A DNA stretch of 64,000 bases from Anaeromassilibacillus senegalensis (GCF_001261775.1 NZ_LN868537.1:558001-622000), one strand, 5' to 3'; positions 52,279-64,000 are shown, counted from the first letter of the stretch. The notes: generated by a model not told the origin, from the letters alone. Numbers and translations: made by a program.

Positions 52279-52489
52279 TCCATCATCTCCATGTTAAAGT
52301 CAGAATCTATTATAGCACACTGCCTGCTGTTAGGAAAGAAAGAATCCTTGAAAAATCTATGAACATGCAAAGGGAACGACTATTTATGCATGAATTTTGT
52401 CGATTGACGAACTTGTCTTTAAATCGCTGAAATGCTATAATCAGGGCATTGCATTCGCATGCTATAAAAATGGATTGGGTGGGGTATTT
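52279..52489. other. Divergent intergenic region
   Basis: About 210 bases between the ymfF-like gene (minus) and the DMT exporter (plus). It must contain promoters for both; none was unambiguous. No further gene seen. Confidence 0.4.
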
Positions 52490-53416
52490 TTGGACGCGAA
52501 AAAGAAATCGGTTCTCTCGGAATTTGGCCTGCTGCTGGTTACGATCATCTGGGGCAGCGGTTTTGTTGTGGTGAAAAGCGCGACCGGCAGCCTGGAGCCT
52601 GCGGCAATCGTCGCGCTCCGCTTCGGTATCGCCGCCGTATTGATGTGTGTCATCTTTTTTAAAAAGCTGAAGGAGATTGACAAGGGCTGTGTAAAAGCGG
52701 GAATCCTTTCCGGATTTTTGTACTATATCGCGTTTTATTTACAGACTCTGGGCGCAAAATATACAACAGCGGGAAAAAACGCTTTTCTGACGGCAATCTA
52801 TGTTGTACTTGTTCCCTTTTTATACTGGGTTGTTAAAAAACAGAAGCCGGACGGATACAATGTTTCCGCCGCGGTGATCTGTATGGTCGGCATCGGCTTC
52901 TTGTCTCTGAACGCAGACTTTTCCATCAACACCGGGGATGCTTTTTCGCTCCTCGGCGGCATTGGTTTTACCGCACAGATTGTGGCTGCTGCTATTTTAA
53001 CCCAAAAGCATAATCCTATTCTGCTTTCCATCACGCAGTTTATCTTTGCGGCGCTGTTTGCAGGCGTTACCTCCCTGGTGATGGAACCGATTCCCACCAG
53101 TATCAGCCAGGATTCCATCAACTTTATTTTATATCTGGGCGTTTTCAGCACAATGATCGCGCTACTGTTGCAGACTGTTTGTCAAAAATATGTCCCAGCT
53201 TCCAAAGCGTCATTAATCATGTCATTGGAATCCGTGTTTGGCTGTCTCTGCGGCGCGATATTCCTGCATGAACAGCTGACACCACGGATCCTGGTTGGAT
53301 TTGTCCTGATTTTTGCCGCAATCCTGCTCTCCGAGGTAAAGCCGTCCTTTCTGCGGTTTGGCCCTAAGAAGACGGTTTCCACAACATTGGAAGACGAAGA
53401 AGGCGTTTCTGTATGA
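52490..53416 (+). CDS. DMT family (EamA) exporter
   Basis: 308 aa from the TTG at 52490, chosen for GGTGGGG five bases upstream; the in-frame start at 52397 has no ribosome binding site. Ten hydrophobic segments in two EamA repeats: the first opens with FGLLLVTIIWGSGFVVVKS, the second around FSLLGGIGFTAQIVAAAIL. Family members export metabolites or amino acids; the substrate is unknown. Overlaps the esterase gene by four bases. Confidence 0.88.
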   Translation: MDAKKKSVLSEFGLLLVTIIWGSGFVVVKSATGSLEPAAIVALRFGIAAVLMCVIFFKKLKEIDKGCVKAGILSGFLYYIAFYLQTLGAKYTTAGKNAFLTAIYVVLVPFLYWVVKKQKPDGYNVSAAVICMVGIGFLSLNADFSINTGDAFSLLGGIGFTAQIVAAAILTQKHNPILLSITQFIFAALFAGVTSLVMEPIPTSISQDSINFILYLGVFSTMIALLLQTVCQKYVPASKASLIMSLESVFGCLCGAIFLHEQLTPRILVGFVLIFAAILLSEVKPSFLRFGPKKTVSTTLEDEEGVSV

Positions 53417-54180
53417 ATGATCTCTCGCAAAATTTGCTCTGCCGGCCCTTTTCGTTTAACGAATCCAGCCGGAACGGCGTTTTGCTGATCCACGGCTTTA
53501 CTGCGACGCCCGGCACCCTGCTGCCGCTGGGCGCGTATCTCGCGCGGTATGACTGCCGGGTGGAAGGCATTCTGCTTCCGGGGCATGGAACAAATGCCGC
53601 GGACATGGAGCGCTGCTCCTGGAGGGATTGGCTCTTCGCCGCACAGAAGGGGTATGACCGGCTGGCACAGACGTGCGACAGCGTCAGCGTTGTCGGTCTT
53701 TCCATGGGAGGCGCATTGGCGCTTCTGGTGGCGGCATCGCGTCCGACAGCTCGAACCGTACCTGTTTGTGCGGCACTGAAGGTCCAAAACCACGCCAGCC
53801 GCTTTGCCAGATATGTCCGCCCTATCATGCGGTATTATACGGAAAGAGCACGCGAATCGGACCCTGGGTTTTTGCAGGAATACAATGCCTGCTATGACTG
53901 TACCCCGCTGCGCAGTATTGAGCAGCTCAATATCCTGATGAAAAAGGCCCGGCATCAGTTAAAAAATATCCATTGTCCGCTGTTGATTGTACGTGCGGGC
54001 AAGGACGCCACGGTATGCCCGGAAAGTGCAGAAATGATCTTGCGGCAAACCGCCTCCGCGAATAAACGCCTGTATACGCTGCCGGACAGTCCGCATGTCT
54101 GTACACTTGGCACGGAACGGGACCGGTTGTTTCAAGAGGTTGCCGCTTTTTTGCAATTAGAAAGAAACGCTGATTTGTAA
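53413..54180 (+). CDS. Alpha/beta-hydrolase, carboxylesterase-like
   Basis: 255 aa. Oxyanion segment LLIHGFTATPG, nucleophile elbow GLSMGG, the acid Asp in RAGKDATVCPE and the His in LPDSPHVC form a complete catalytic triad. Size and motifs resemble Est30-type monoacylglycerol or short-chain esterases. It is translationally coupled to the DMT exporter (ATGA overlap). Substrate unknown. Confidence 0.88.
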   Translation: MNDLSQNLLCRPFSFNESSRNGVLLIHGFTATPGTLLPLGAYLARYDCRVEGILLPGHGTNAADMERCSWRDWLFAAQKGYDRLAQTCDSVSVVGLSMGGALALLVAASRPTARTVPVCAALKVQNHASRFARYVRPIMRYYTERARESDPGFLQEYNACYDCTPLRSIEQLNILMKKARHQLKNIHCPLLIVRAGKDATVCPESAEMILRQTASANKRLYTLPDSPHVCTLGTERDRLFQEVAAFLQLERNADL

Positions 54181-54283
54181 GATAAGATTGAAAATAGACT
54201 TTTTTAGCGAAGAAGACCACCCATTAAAAGAATGCTTTGGTTTCAATTGGATCTCGCAACTGTATAAAAGCGCTCATAAAAAG

Positions 54284-54326
54284 CAATGTCCCCGCACAGC
54301 AAGTTCGCTGCGCGGGGACATTTTCC
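54284..54326. terminator. Bidirectional terminator after the esterase gene
   Basis: TGTCCCCGC and GCGGGGACA stem with a nested CAGC/GCTG stem, and T or A runs on both sides. It suits both the esterase operon and the converging giant gene. Confidence 0.85.
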
Positions 54327-54370
54327 ATCTATTAGGATTTTATTGATGGGTAGGTATGGCACACGCACAT

Positions 54371-57300
54371 TTAGGCGACGGTTACCTCGCAATGCTTGCG
54401 CGGTTCCTGACCCGGCAGCTGCGTATAGACGCCTGTGCTGGCGCCCGGTGCTCCGGTCGCCCAAACGCGGTAGTAATACGCGTTGCCAATCTTTGCGACA
54501 AACTGCGTCTTCAAAACGCCGCCGTTGCCAACTGTAAAGCTGGGAGCCGCCGCTTCTCCGTTTACAACGGTCATCTTAAAGCAATAAGCAGTTCCTCTGT
54601 TCAGGGTGAACGGTAGGGTCGTATCGGAGATCACATACGGAGCAGTGGAAACACTCTGCGCGGCATTCACCAGCGCCGTGCCGTTTGCTCCATAGGTATT
54701 GTCAGTGCGTACGTTTGCGGTACTACTGGAAGTTGTTTTCCTGGTGTCCTTTTCTTTCAGGCCGTCAATCCGGAGATTCAGGCCATCATGAGCACTGTTT
54801 ACCTCCGCCTGGCTGTATGTATTGCCCGCCAGGACCGTACGCGCCAAATTCAGCGCCGCTTTGAATGCGGCAACACTAGACGGCGTGTAACAGGAGGTAT
54901 CGATTTGCGCAGCCTTTTCAACCAGTTTTGCCAGAGCCGTCTTATCCGGAATCAACCGCAGATTTGCAATTGCCGTATAGAGATCCGAAGCAGCCTGATC
55001 AACAGCCTTCTGGTTGGCGTCTTGATCCAGATTTTCCGCTGCATCCAACGCGTCCAGGAACGCCTTTCTGCCGGTTTCCAGATACTCGTCCTCCAGAACT
55101 TCACGAATCTCCTGCGCCTGTGCAATCAGCATTTCCAGAACGCTTCTGTCCGCTTTGTATTCCAGATCGATCATTGCCTGATACAGGGCATCATAAGCCT
55201 TTTCAAGCTCTGCCGCAAGGGGTTCATCCGTGTCAACCGCTTCCTTTGCTTCGGCAACAGCGGTTTGCAGATTTTCCCAGGAAGCAGCGGTGAAATCGCT
55301 TTCCGTCAGACCCTCTGCAATTTCCAGCAGATGGTTCAGTTCAGCCGGATCACCGGCGGCAAAGCTAAGCAGGTGGATCGCATCCAGCAGTTCCTTCCAG
55401 GCTTGGTTAATCTCTTCCTGTGTAGCGTCTGCTTTCTTGTCTACTTCTTTCGCCGCTTTAAGTGCAGCGTCAAACTTCTTCTGTACGGTCAAAACCGCGT
55501 CCAAGTATTCCTCTCCGCCGTCAAGCAGATCTGCCTGCTCGATCATCGTGCGAAGAATCTGCCGGTCGACAACCGTAAACACAAAGTTCAACTTGGCGTC
55601 CTCGCTTCCGACGGTAAATGTGTACGTGCAAAGTTCCGCAGAGAAATCAATTGCCTGCTCTCCCAGCAGAGCGGAGGTGAAGGTCCGGTTCTCGTAAGCA
55701 GGCACAAACTGGAACGTCAGCTGCGCACCGGTTTCCGCCTTCGCCGAGTAGATACCGTTTGCAGAGAGGATTTCTTCCGCCTCACCCTCTACAGACTGCA
55801 GGACCGCATTGCCCGGATAGGTGACAATTACCATGTGTGTTCCCTGTACCGGCTTGTCCAAGCTGTCAATCGCCGCAGACAGCGCTTCCGCTGCGCGGTC
55901 GATATCGTCCTGTGCCGCGGTTTCTGCCAGGTTTGCAGCCACTGCAAGCGCTTCTTTCACAGCATTCCAGGAATCCTGTGTATACTGCTCCGGATCCAGC
56001 TGCAATGTTTCCATAATAGCTTCGTTCAACGCGGTGCGGTCGGTCTGAGGACGCTCTGAAAGCGTCTTGCTGAATTTTGCATCCGCCCAGTCCGCATGTG
56101 CGCTCCAGTTGGAGTTCAGTGCCTGTGTGACAATCAGACGGATTTCCTTTGCGTCTGCCGGAATGGCGACGTCAATTTCCGCCTGCGGCGTTTCGACGTA
56201 CATCGTCCCGCTCTTAAACAGGCTTACGCCGTCGACTTTGACCTCAAAGACCAGGTTTGGATAATTACCCGCGTCTGTTGCTACTTCCTGGTCAACGCCT
56301 ACAAACGCCTGGAACCGAGTATAGCCAGCGCCGTCGATATTGTAGATAAGAGTGGAGTCGGCATGCGTGCCGATACCTCTTTCATAGGGGACCGATTCGC
56401 CGTTTTCCCCTCTGAGGGTAAGCGTGTTGCCGGCGCTGCTCTTATCCAATTGAATGGAACCATAGCCAACGGTACTCCCGCTCTCATAGGTGAGGTCGGA
56501 CGCGTACTGCATCGGCTCGGCGTCTCCGTTAAGACGGTAAACCTCCGTACTGGTGTGGTCCGGAGAGATAACGGTAACGGTGGTCTCGTTGGAGCCTTCA
56601 TAGACAGCCGCGCCGGTGAAGGCGGCGGAGCCTGTGCCTACGCGCAGAGTACCGTTGCTGTTAATGATGACTGTAGCGTCCTTTTCCTGAGCCGTCGCCG
56701 TAAGAGTCAGTGCGTCAGCCTTGATATTCAGGCCATAAGCGAACACATCCGGCTGGAACGCGGAAGACAGCGAAGCGCCGTCAACCTGGAGCTTCAAAAG
56801 TTTTGCATTGGCGTCGTTGGGCGCCGTAACAGTCAGGGTATAATAGCGGGTAGTCATTCCGTCATCGGCTTTTACTGCAATGATGACTGTATTCAAGCCG
56901 ATCTTCAGGTCGTCCGCAGAAACGCTTGTCCCTTCTGTCCTTACACCGTTGACCGTGATGGAACAGGTCGCTTCTTTGTCGGCTAAAGCTACTTCAAGGT
57001 CGATAGAAGCTTTGTTGGCATTCGGGAGAACGTATTGGTACTCTGTTTCATCTGGATCAAAGCCTGCCAGCGCTTCTCCATCCACCGTTATACCGGATAG
57101 GGAGGCATTGGTACCGGCCTTGCGCGTAATATGTACCATTCGCTGCTCCTCAAAAATACCATCCTCTGCAATCGCTTTTACGTAAAAGGAATTGATTCCG
57201 GGCTGCAGAACGACATCCGCATGATAGGTTCCGTCGCCGTTATCCACTACGTTCAGCGGCGTCCGCGCTTCGTCTTTGGTGATCGCCAGTTCCCCGCCGT

Positions 57301-60300
57301 TCAGTGCCGCGGAAACCTGCAGAGTCACGTATTTCTTGTTCGCATCTACCACAGTAAGGCTGCTGTTCGATATGGGCGCGCTCACATCGAACCCAATCTC
57401 TGGAACAGAAATTTCCTGGATGGCAACCGCGCTGTTTTTTGCTTCGACAAGCTTCACCGTATATGTATGGTCTGCATCGCGGCGCAGGGTTACGGTACTT
57501 CCCACCGGAATGTTGAGGCTGTCGCTGTTTGACAGGCCGGACTGCTCTTCGCCATCCACCAGAACAGCAATGCTGCCCTCACCCGCATTTTTGCTTACAT
57601 AGCCCAACTTCACAGTGGAAACCGTGCTGGGTACCTTGGCTTCATAAGCGAACCGATCTGCTGCAAAATCTTTTACAAGCACATCGTTGATTGTGATCGC
57701 ACTAAGCGCCAGGTCGGCCTGCGGCGCCTTGTCAACGGTCACTGTGCTGGAAACCGCGCTTCCAATGGCGTTGTACGCGTCTACGGGATATACTGTACAA
57801 GTCAGTTCACCGGCAGCGCCGACGGTGTAGGCGTTTTCGTCCGTCACCTGTACGGAAGTGTTGCCGGCAGCGTCTTTCAATACCCAACGATAGAGGGAAC
57901 CGGCTTCCGCGTGGTTTTCCGGATCGCTGTAGCGATAGGTTACGCGCGCGGTATCACCCGCGGTGTACGACGCTTGCTCAAACGCCAGCTCCGTTACAGA
58001 AGGCGCCTGATTGTCGTAACCCTTAAAGGGGATAGACGTCAGCGTATCCAGATCCGCAGCGGAGGAAACAGAAGTGCCGTCCGATACGCGGAAATTAGAA
58101 TACTGCACCTGGGTGCCGGCTCCAATGCCGCCCCACACGGCAAAACCGATTTTAAAGCTGTTTCCAATGGTGGCATCTGTGATTGCGGAGACGCCGCCGG
58201 TTCCGCTCCACTCTGTCCATTGGCCGCCGTTCGCCTTGTAATACATCTTGATTGTATTCCCGGATTTATGGAACGCCAAATCTGCGGAGGTAACCGCATT
58301 ATTTGCTGTACCTGTTTCTCCGATTTCATTTGCGACTCTGTTCTTTTCATTTACAACCGCAAAGCCGTTAAAATGATTTTTCTTTCCAATGGTCACATAG
58401 TTGTCGTCGTCCTTGTAGAGCAGGAATGACGCGGTATCCCAGGAGTTCGCCTTTTTGACCGGCAGGTTGTCCACATGGACGGCTGTCCAAAGATCGTCCT
58501 TGTCCACACCGGAGGGAACGTCATACAGGAACACTTGCGCGTTGTTGTCCTGTTGGTACAAGTCCGTATTCCGCATGACCATGGTGAGATTCTCGCCCGC
58601 CGTGTCGATCGCGTAATCGTTTGTGTTCTCACGTACAATGGAGAACTCCGGACGCAGTGCGTCAAAATGCAGCGGGGAAATGATCACTGTACGGGTATCG
58701 CTGACTTCTCCGACAGATGCTTTGACGGTGACAATACCGGAAGCCTGTGCGGTCAGAACACCGTTGGCATCTATGCTTGCACTGCCGGTTGCTCCACCGG
58801 TCTTAAAGTCTGTCACTGTCCACGACGGCGTTGCATCCGCGCCCTCTACAGAAGCAGTAAACGTATGCGTCGCACCGATGGTGTCGAGGCGAATATTGTC
58901 CTCTCCCGCGATTGTCACCTTGCTGGCCTTGGGCGCTTCGGTTCCTTCCACGGTGATACGGATCGGCTCCGAATGTAGCACGGAACCATTCCATTCATAG
59001 TACGCATACACGTCTACCGCTCCGGGCTTCAAAGCCGTAACAAGGCCGGACTCGTCGACCGTTGCGATTGAAGCGTCCGTAGTCGCATACTGTACATGCA
59101 ATGCTTCAGAAGGTGCTTCGTTACGGTTGCGCGTTACGATGGTCGGATCATTGGCCACGTGGATTTCATCCGCGCTGTCCGCCGCGTTGCGCAGGACTGC
59201 ATACTTTTTCAGTCCGTCATCGTAGGTGTTTCCTTCAATTACAACGTTTTTGCATTTTGTAAACTCATACAGATTGTCGTAACTGTTATTGGGGGTGTTC
59301 CCCTGTCCCGCCGTTCCGGTATTGCTGTTTGCAGTGGCGTTCGTTGTCAATTTGACAGAAGCGCCAGGCTGCAGCGTCTGCGTATCGGCGCTGACAGCAA
59401 GCTGCACATCCGGATTATAGCGAAGCACGGTATTATCTTTGATGGTCAGGTTTTCCACGCTCTCCGCCTTGACGACACAGTCAAGGTCCATGTTGAACGT
59501 ATTGCCCTCAATGGTGATATTTTTATGAATCGCCTCGTTGGGGTCCGGAAGTCCGCCGCCCTTTGTCACCGGGTGAATATAGATGGCCGGCGCATACTCC
59601 CAGGAGGTTCTGCCGATGGACTTGATGTAGAATTCGTTGTTGCGAATGGTCATGTCCCGGATCGGTCCGGATTCATACCACTCGTCTGAGTCGTTGGACA
59701 GATAAATGGTCGCCATGGACATGTTCAAGAATGTGTTATCCTCAATCAGGACCGGATTCTTTGTGGTGCAAAGGATGCCGCGAGTCGTGACATTTTTAAA
59801 AGTGTTCCCGCGAATTGTCACCTTCGGCGCGAAGGTAACGTTTTCACATACATAGCGCGGCTGGCCGCTGATCCGGTCTGAAAGATTCTCCGGAAGTTTT
59901 TCCGCAAATTTGACCACCATGGTTTTCAAATTGTTGCCGTTTTCTCCCGGGTCGGAAACCACTTCAGAAACGGTATACTCCGTTTCATTGTCGGTTGAGG
60001 TGAGCAGGTCTCTGGTATAGAAGACAACCTTATCCCCTACATGGAACTGCGGGAAACCACCCTGTTGCGCATGTATATAGTTCAGTTGCAGGGTATAATC
60101 GTCAATCCTCCGCTCCACGCGGGTAAACGTGCCGTGCATATTGATTGGGTCGTCATGAGAATTGGCAAAATTGCAGTTCTCAATAACGAAATCACCTGCC
60201 GCACCGGACGCATGGATCGCGTCCGCATAACTGACCGTATGTTTGCCCGTGCCTTCTCTCGGCATAAAGTTGCAGTTGCGGTAGTACACGTTGGTGCACA

Positions 60301-61273
60301 TCTGCGTCAGCCAACCGAATCCGTGCATAAAGTGAACGTTGATGCTGTCTGCAACGACGTCTGTGCTTTCCCAGAAGAATGCGCCGGCGGTCTCACGGTG
60401 CGCGGAGCTGCACAGCTCAAAAATCATTCCCTGCTTCTGCATGGCGGGACGGGAGGAATAATAAATACGAACGGTGTTGTTTTCCAGCTGTTCAATTCTG
60501 GTCGCATTTTGGAACGGTCCCTGATTGGTAAAGTAAGCGCGGGACATTTCCTCTTCCGGCTGATACGCTACGACCGAATATGCGTTATGAATGCCTCTTT
60601 CCGTCCAATAATACTGGCCGGTATAGGGGCTCTTTTCGCTATGCCATACCAGAGTGTTCCCGGATATTTCATAGGGGAAGCAAGCTGGAATGTAAAAATC
60701 AGTGTAAGGACTGCCATCGGTTCCCATTCCAACGACGTTCATTTCAGAGACAGTCGGAACAGCGAAATCCCAGGAGAAATCATGCAAAGTGACGTTTTCA
60801 GACTTTACGACGGCCAATGCCATCATGTTGCCATGGATCATAAAGAGAGAATCGTTACCTTCCATGGTAAAATCCTTCTGGTTTTCAATCAGAATACCAA
60901 TCGGCTTTATCGGATGGTCCGTACTGTTGGTGTTGGACGTGTGGTATTCCCGCTTCTGTGCGTAATCCTTGTAAACGTGATATTCACCCTTCGGGAAGCT
61001 TACTGTAACGGAAGCAGCGCCGTTTTCTGTCGCCTTGCGAGCCGCCTCAAACGCGTCCCAAATGGCAATTGCACTGTCCTCTTTTCCGCTTGGATCAGCT
61101 CCAAAGTCAACCGGATTGATCACAACATCCTGCCCGGTCAAATCTCCGTCCAGATCCTGTGTGTAGCCGGAGCTTTCCGGTGATATTGCTACGGCGCCTG
61201 CTAAAATTGACCCCGGCAAAATCATCTGAAGAACCAGCAGCATGGCAAGTAAAACCTTCCATTGTTTCTTCAT
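54371..61273 (-). CDS. Giant secreted GH110-like alpha-1,3-galactosidase with NPCBM and FIVAR modules
   Basis: 2300 aa from the ATG at 61273 after GGAGG. Signal peptide about 1-29. A right-handed beta-helix domain (about 50-700) with the HDDPINMHG motif near 373 resembles GH110 enzymes, which remove alpha-1,3-galactose from blood-group B and related glycans. Then Big-type repeats (720-860), a concanavalin-like domain (870-1060), cadherin-like repeats (1190-1580), an NPCBM-like module (1590-1740), FIVAR-like helical repeats (1745-2200) and a C-terminal beta domain. No LPxTG anchor. Single gene with its own promoter. Confidence 0.82.
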   Translation of the reverse strand: MKKQWKVLLAMLLVLQMILPGSILAGAVAISPESSGYTQDLDGDLTGQDVVINPVDFGADPSGKEDSAIAIWDAFEAARKATENGAASVTVSFPKGEYHVYKDYAQKREYHTSNTNSTDHPIKPIGILIENQKDFTMEGNDSLFMIHGNMMALAVVKSENVTLHDFSWDFAVPTVSEMNVVGMGTDGSPYTDFYIPACFPYEISGNTLVWHSEKSPYTGQYYWTERGIHNAYSVVAYQPEEEMSRAYFTNQGPFQNATRIEQLENNTVRIYYSSRPAMQKQGMIFELCSSAHRETAGAFFWESTDVVADSINVHFMHGFGWLTQMCTNVYYRNCNFMPREGTGKHTVSYADAIHASGAAGDFVIENCNFANSHDDPINMHGTFTRVERRIDDYTLQLNYIHAQQGGFPQFHVGDKVVFYTRDLLTSTDNETEYTVSEVVSDPGENGNNLKTMVVKFAEKLPENLSDRISGQPRYVCENVTFAPKVTIRGNTFKNVTTRGILCTTKNPVLIEDNTFLNMSMATIYLSNDSDEWYESGPIRDMTIRNNEFYIKSIGRTSWEYAPAIYIHPVTKGGGLPDPNEAIHKNITIEGNTFNMDLDCVVKAESVENLTIKDNTVLRYNPDVQLAVSADTQTLQPGASVKLTTNATANSNTGTAGQGNTPNNSYDNLYEFTKCKNVVIEGNTYDDGLKKYAVLRNAADSADEIHVANDPTIVTRNRNEAPSEALHVQYATTDASIATVDESGLVTALKPGAVDVYAYYEWNGSVLHSEPIRITVEGTEAPKASKVTIAGEDNIRLDTIGATHTFTASVEGADATPSWTVTDFKTGGATGSASIDANGVLTAQASGIVTVKASVGEVSDTRTVIISPLHFDALRPEFSIVRENTNDYAIDTAGENLTMVMRNTDLYQQDNNAQVFLYDVPSGVDKDDLWTAVHVDNLPVKKANSWDTASFLLYKDDDNYVTIGKKNHFNGFAVVNEKNRVANEIGETGTANNAVTSADLAFHKSGNTIKMYYKANGGQWTEWSGTGGVSAITDATIGNSFKIGFAVWGGIGAGTQVQYSNFRVSDGTSVSSAADLDTLTSIPFKGYDNQAPSVTELAFEQASYTAGDTARVTYRYSDPENHAEAGSLYRWVLKDAAGNTSVQVTDENAYTVGAAGELTCTVYPVDAYNAIGSAVSSTVTVDKAPQADLALSAITINDVLVKDFAADRFAYEAKVPSTVSTVKLGYVSKNAGEGSIAVLVDGEEQSGLSNSDSLNIPVGSTVTLRRDADHTYTVKLVEAKNSAVAIQEISVPEIGFDVSAPISNSSLTVVDANKKYVTLQVSAALNGGELAITKDEARTPLNVVDNGDGTYHADVVLQPGINSFYVKAIAEDGIFEEQRMVHITRKAGTNASLSGITVDGEALAGFDPDETEYQYVLPNANKASIDLEVALADKEATCSITVNGVRTEGTSVSADDLKIGLNTVIIAVKADDGMTTRYYTLTVTAPNDANAKLLKLQVDGASLSSAFQPDVFAYGLNIKADALTLTATAQEKDATVIINSNGTLRVGTGSAAFTGAAVYEGSNETTVTVISPDHTSTEVYRLNGDAEPMQYASDLTYESGSTVGYGSIQLDKSSAGNTLTLRGENGESVPYERGIGTHADSTLIYNIDGAGYTRFQAFVGVDQEVATDAGNYPNLVFEVKVDGVSLFKSGTMYVETPQAEIDVAIPADAKEIRLIVTQALNSNWSAHADWADAKFSKTLSERPQTDRTALNEAIMETLQLDPEQYTQDSWNAVKEALAVAANLAETAAQDDIDRAAEALSAAIDSLDKPVQGTHMVIVTYPGNAVLQSVEGEAEEILSANGIYSAKAETGAQLTFQFVPAYENRTFTSALLGEQAIDFSAELCTYTFTVGSEDAKLNFVFTVVDRQILRTMIEQADLLDGGEEYLDAVLTVQKKFDAALKAAKEVDKKADATQEEINQAWKELLDAIHLLSFAAGDPAELNHLLEIAEGLTESDFTAASWENLQTAVAEAKEAVDTDEPLAAELEKAYDALYQAMIDLEYKADRSVLEMLIAQAQEIREVLEDEYLETGRKAFLDALDAAENLDQDANQKAVDQAASDLYTAIANLRLIPDKTALAKLVEKAAQIDTSCYTPSSVAAFKAALNLARTVLAGNTYSQAEVNSAHDGLNLRIDGLKEKDTRKTTSSSTANVRTDNTYGANGTALVNAAQSVSTAPYVISDTTLPFTLNRGTAYCFKMTVVNGEAAAPSFTVGNGGVLKTQFVAKIGNAYYYRVWATGAPGASTGVYTQLPGQEPRKHCEVTVA

Positions 61274-61366
61274 ATCTTTCCTCCATTCTTTATTTCCTCT
61301 TTCAAATAGCTGTAAATCGTCATCTCCTTTCTGTATCATTGTCCCTAAAAACCAGCAGCTATTTGT
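61274..61366 (-). promoter_or_regulatory. 5' leader of the GH110-like gene with a long-range stem
   Basis: AAATAGCTG (minus strand, 61356-61364) and CAGCTATTT (61304-61312) are perfectly complementary. The predicted start site is next to the 5' arm, so the transcript would begin with this stem. The enclosed AAAGGAGATG looks like a ribosome binding site but no ORF of note follows. Confidence 0.45.
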
Positions 61367-61372
61367 AGAAAC

Positions 61373-61400
61373 ATTATACCATATATCATAAATAAAACAA
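61373..61400 (-). promoter_or_regulatory. Promoter of the GH110-like gene
   Basis: On the minus strand TTGTTT (61395-61400), 16-bp spacer, and TGG-TATAAT (61373-61378), an extended -10 box. Confidence 0.7.
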
Positions 61401-61581
61401 ATAATTTGTCCTATTATTACGCACCTGATCATACTAATGGATGAATTCACTTTTTCAATAAATATATTTTTTAAACAGCTGTATCATACCGGTTTTTTCG
61501 CTTGCATTCCAGTTAACCTGACAGAACATAATTTTTTGTTACGTTTAGAAGTGGAAAACCCAAGCACTTTCTTAATGTAAT
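61401..61581. other. Intergenic region without visible features
   Basis: About 180 AT-rich bases between the GH110-like promoter and the ligA terminator. Nothing recognised. Confidence 0.4.
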
Positions 61582-61619
61582 AAAAAATACCACGCAGAAT
61601 TTGTTCTGCGTGGTATTTT

Positions 61620-61622
<3 letters not shown>
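61582..61622 (-). terminator. ligA terminator
   Basis: AAAATACCACGCAGAA and TTCTGCGTGGTATTTT form a perfect stem with A and T tails; it overlaps the ligA stop codon. Confidence 0.9.
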
Positions 61623-63683
<2,061 letters not shown>

Positions 63684-63752
63684 TTATTATTTGATTATAC
63701 CCCGGCCTGCTATGCGCGTAAAGTCGGATTTATGAAAATTACGCAAATTTCT

Positions 63753-64000
63753 TTACTTAAAGTTGGCCATAAGCTGCGGCACTTCTCCGACTATGACGGT
63801 TTCTGCTACAGGGATACTGGTTTCCACCTCTGTGGTGGTGTCAAAGCCCGGTAAGAACGAATAAACGCTGGTATGTATGTTTAAAACAATGCGGTGCTTT
63901 GTCTGGTTGATTCCCGCCGATTCAAAGGTGCTTTCAAACTCTGCGGTCACATTTCCAACAAGCGTCAGCCGCACCGGCACTTTCGGCCCCCTGCCGTGCA
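63753..64000 (-). CDS. yunB: Sporulation protein YunB, C-terminal part
   Basis: The frame runs off the right edge, so only the last 82 or so residues are visible. HGRGPKVPVRLTLVG, AGINQTKHRIVLNI and the end GEVPQLMANFK match the conserved C-terminus of YunB, a sporulation protein expressed in the mother cell in Bacillus. The GTG at 63980 is an internal Val, not the start. Confidence 0.85.
   Translation of the reverse strand, partial: HGRGPKVPVRLTLVGNVTAEFESTFESAGINQTKHRIVLNIHTSVYSFLPGFDTTTEVETSIPVAETVIVGEVPQLMANFK

Noticed and set aside
54788..56059. 423-codon plus-strand frame opposite the giant glycosidase
   Set aside because: Shadow of the reverse strand: Cys/Arg-rich, no ribosome binding site and no recognisable motif.
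60041..61183. 380-codon plus-strand frame opposite the GH110-like domain
   Set aside because: Antisense shadow of a well-supported secreted protein.

Overview
The window looks like chromosome of a spore-forming anaerobic Clostridia member, probably of the Oscillospirales/Ruminococcaceae type. Supporting evidence: spore genes (spoIIM, cwlD, the 3' end of yunB), an A-type flavodiiron protein, Gram-positive riboswitches (FMN, SAM-I, lysine, a Tyr T-box), the clostridial SCIFF peptide with its radical SAM maturase, and a very large secreted glycosidase of the kind found in gut bacteria. No rRNA, tRNA or CRISPR array was seen.

Layout. 1-7.9 kb (+): end of a CapA-like protein, FMN riboswitch with ribU, SAM-I riboswitch with metK, a small membrane protein, recD2, comF and a lone mreB-like gene. 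7.9-14.0 kb (-): a sulfur and one-carbon block. It holds metF, a separate MetH reactivation protein and a shortened metH, then metY behind an Rrf2-type repressor with a long structured leader that carries a Cys-containing upstream ORF. 14.2-22.8 kb: a sodium symporter, an ECF sigma factor with an RsgI-like anti-sigma, cwlD, radA, an unlisted Cys-rich 59-aa gene antisense to the end of radA, and a MacA/MacB-like pair without an ATPase.

22.8-26.8 kb is an integrated mobile element with the parts of a rolling-circle plasmid of the pC194/pUB110 type: HUH Rep, a recognisable nick site and a GC-rich origin region. It also has a 168-aa catalytic-domain-only tyrosine recombinase and palindromic dif-sized sites at its ends, and lies beside the remnant of an earlier copy. 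It is the most unusual part of the window. Immediately after it are two convergent Xer-type recombinase genes, then spoIIM.

29.7-36.5 kb: SCIFF maturase and peptide, a TIGR04086-type membrane protein, yajC, tgt, a flavodiiron protein and queA. 36.5-40.2 kb (+): a lysine-riboswitch operon, asd-dapA-dapB plus an orphan aspartokinase-like ACT protein. 40.3-52.3 kb (-): T-box/tyrS, then a long housekeeping run in transcription order ymfF-ymfH-lgt-folD-dxs-tlyA-nadK-argR-recN. 52.4-54.2 kb: a DMT exporter and an esterase. 54.4-61.3 kb (-): a 2300-aa secreted protein with a GH110-like beta-helix, NPCBM and FIVAR modules. 61.6-64 kb (-): ligA and the 3' end of yunB.

Several transcripts (metF, GH110, tgt, the symporter) have a predicted start point that falls directly on the 5' arm of a stem-loop. 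All calls come from reading the sequence; no database search or folding program was run.
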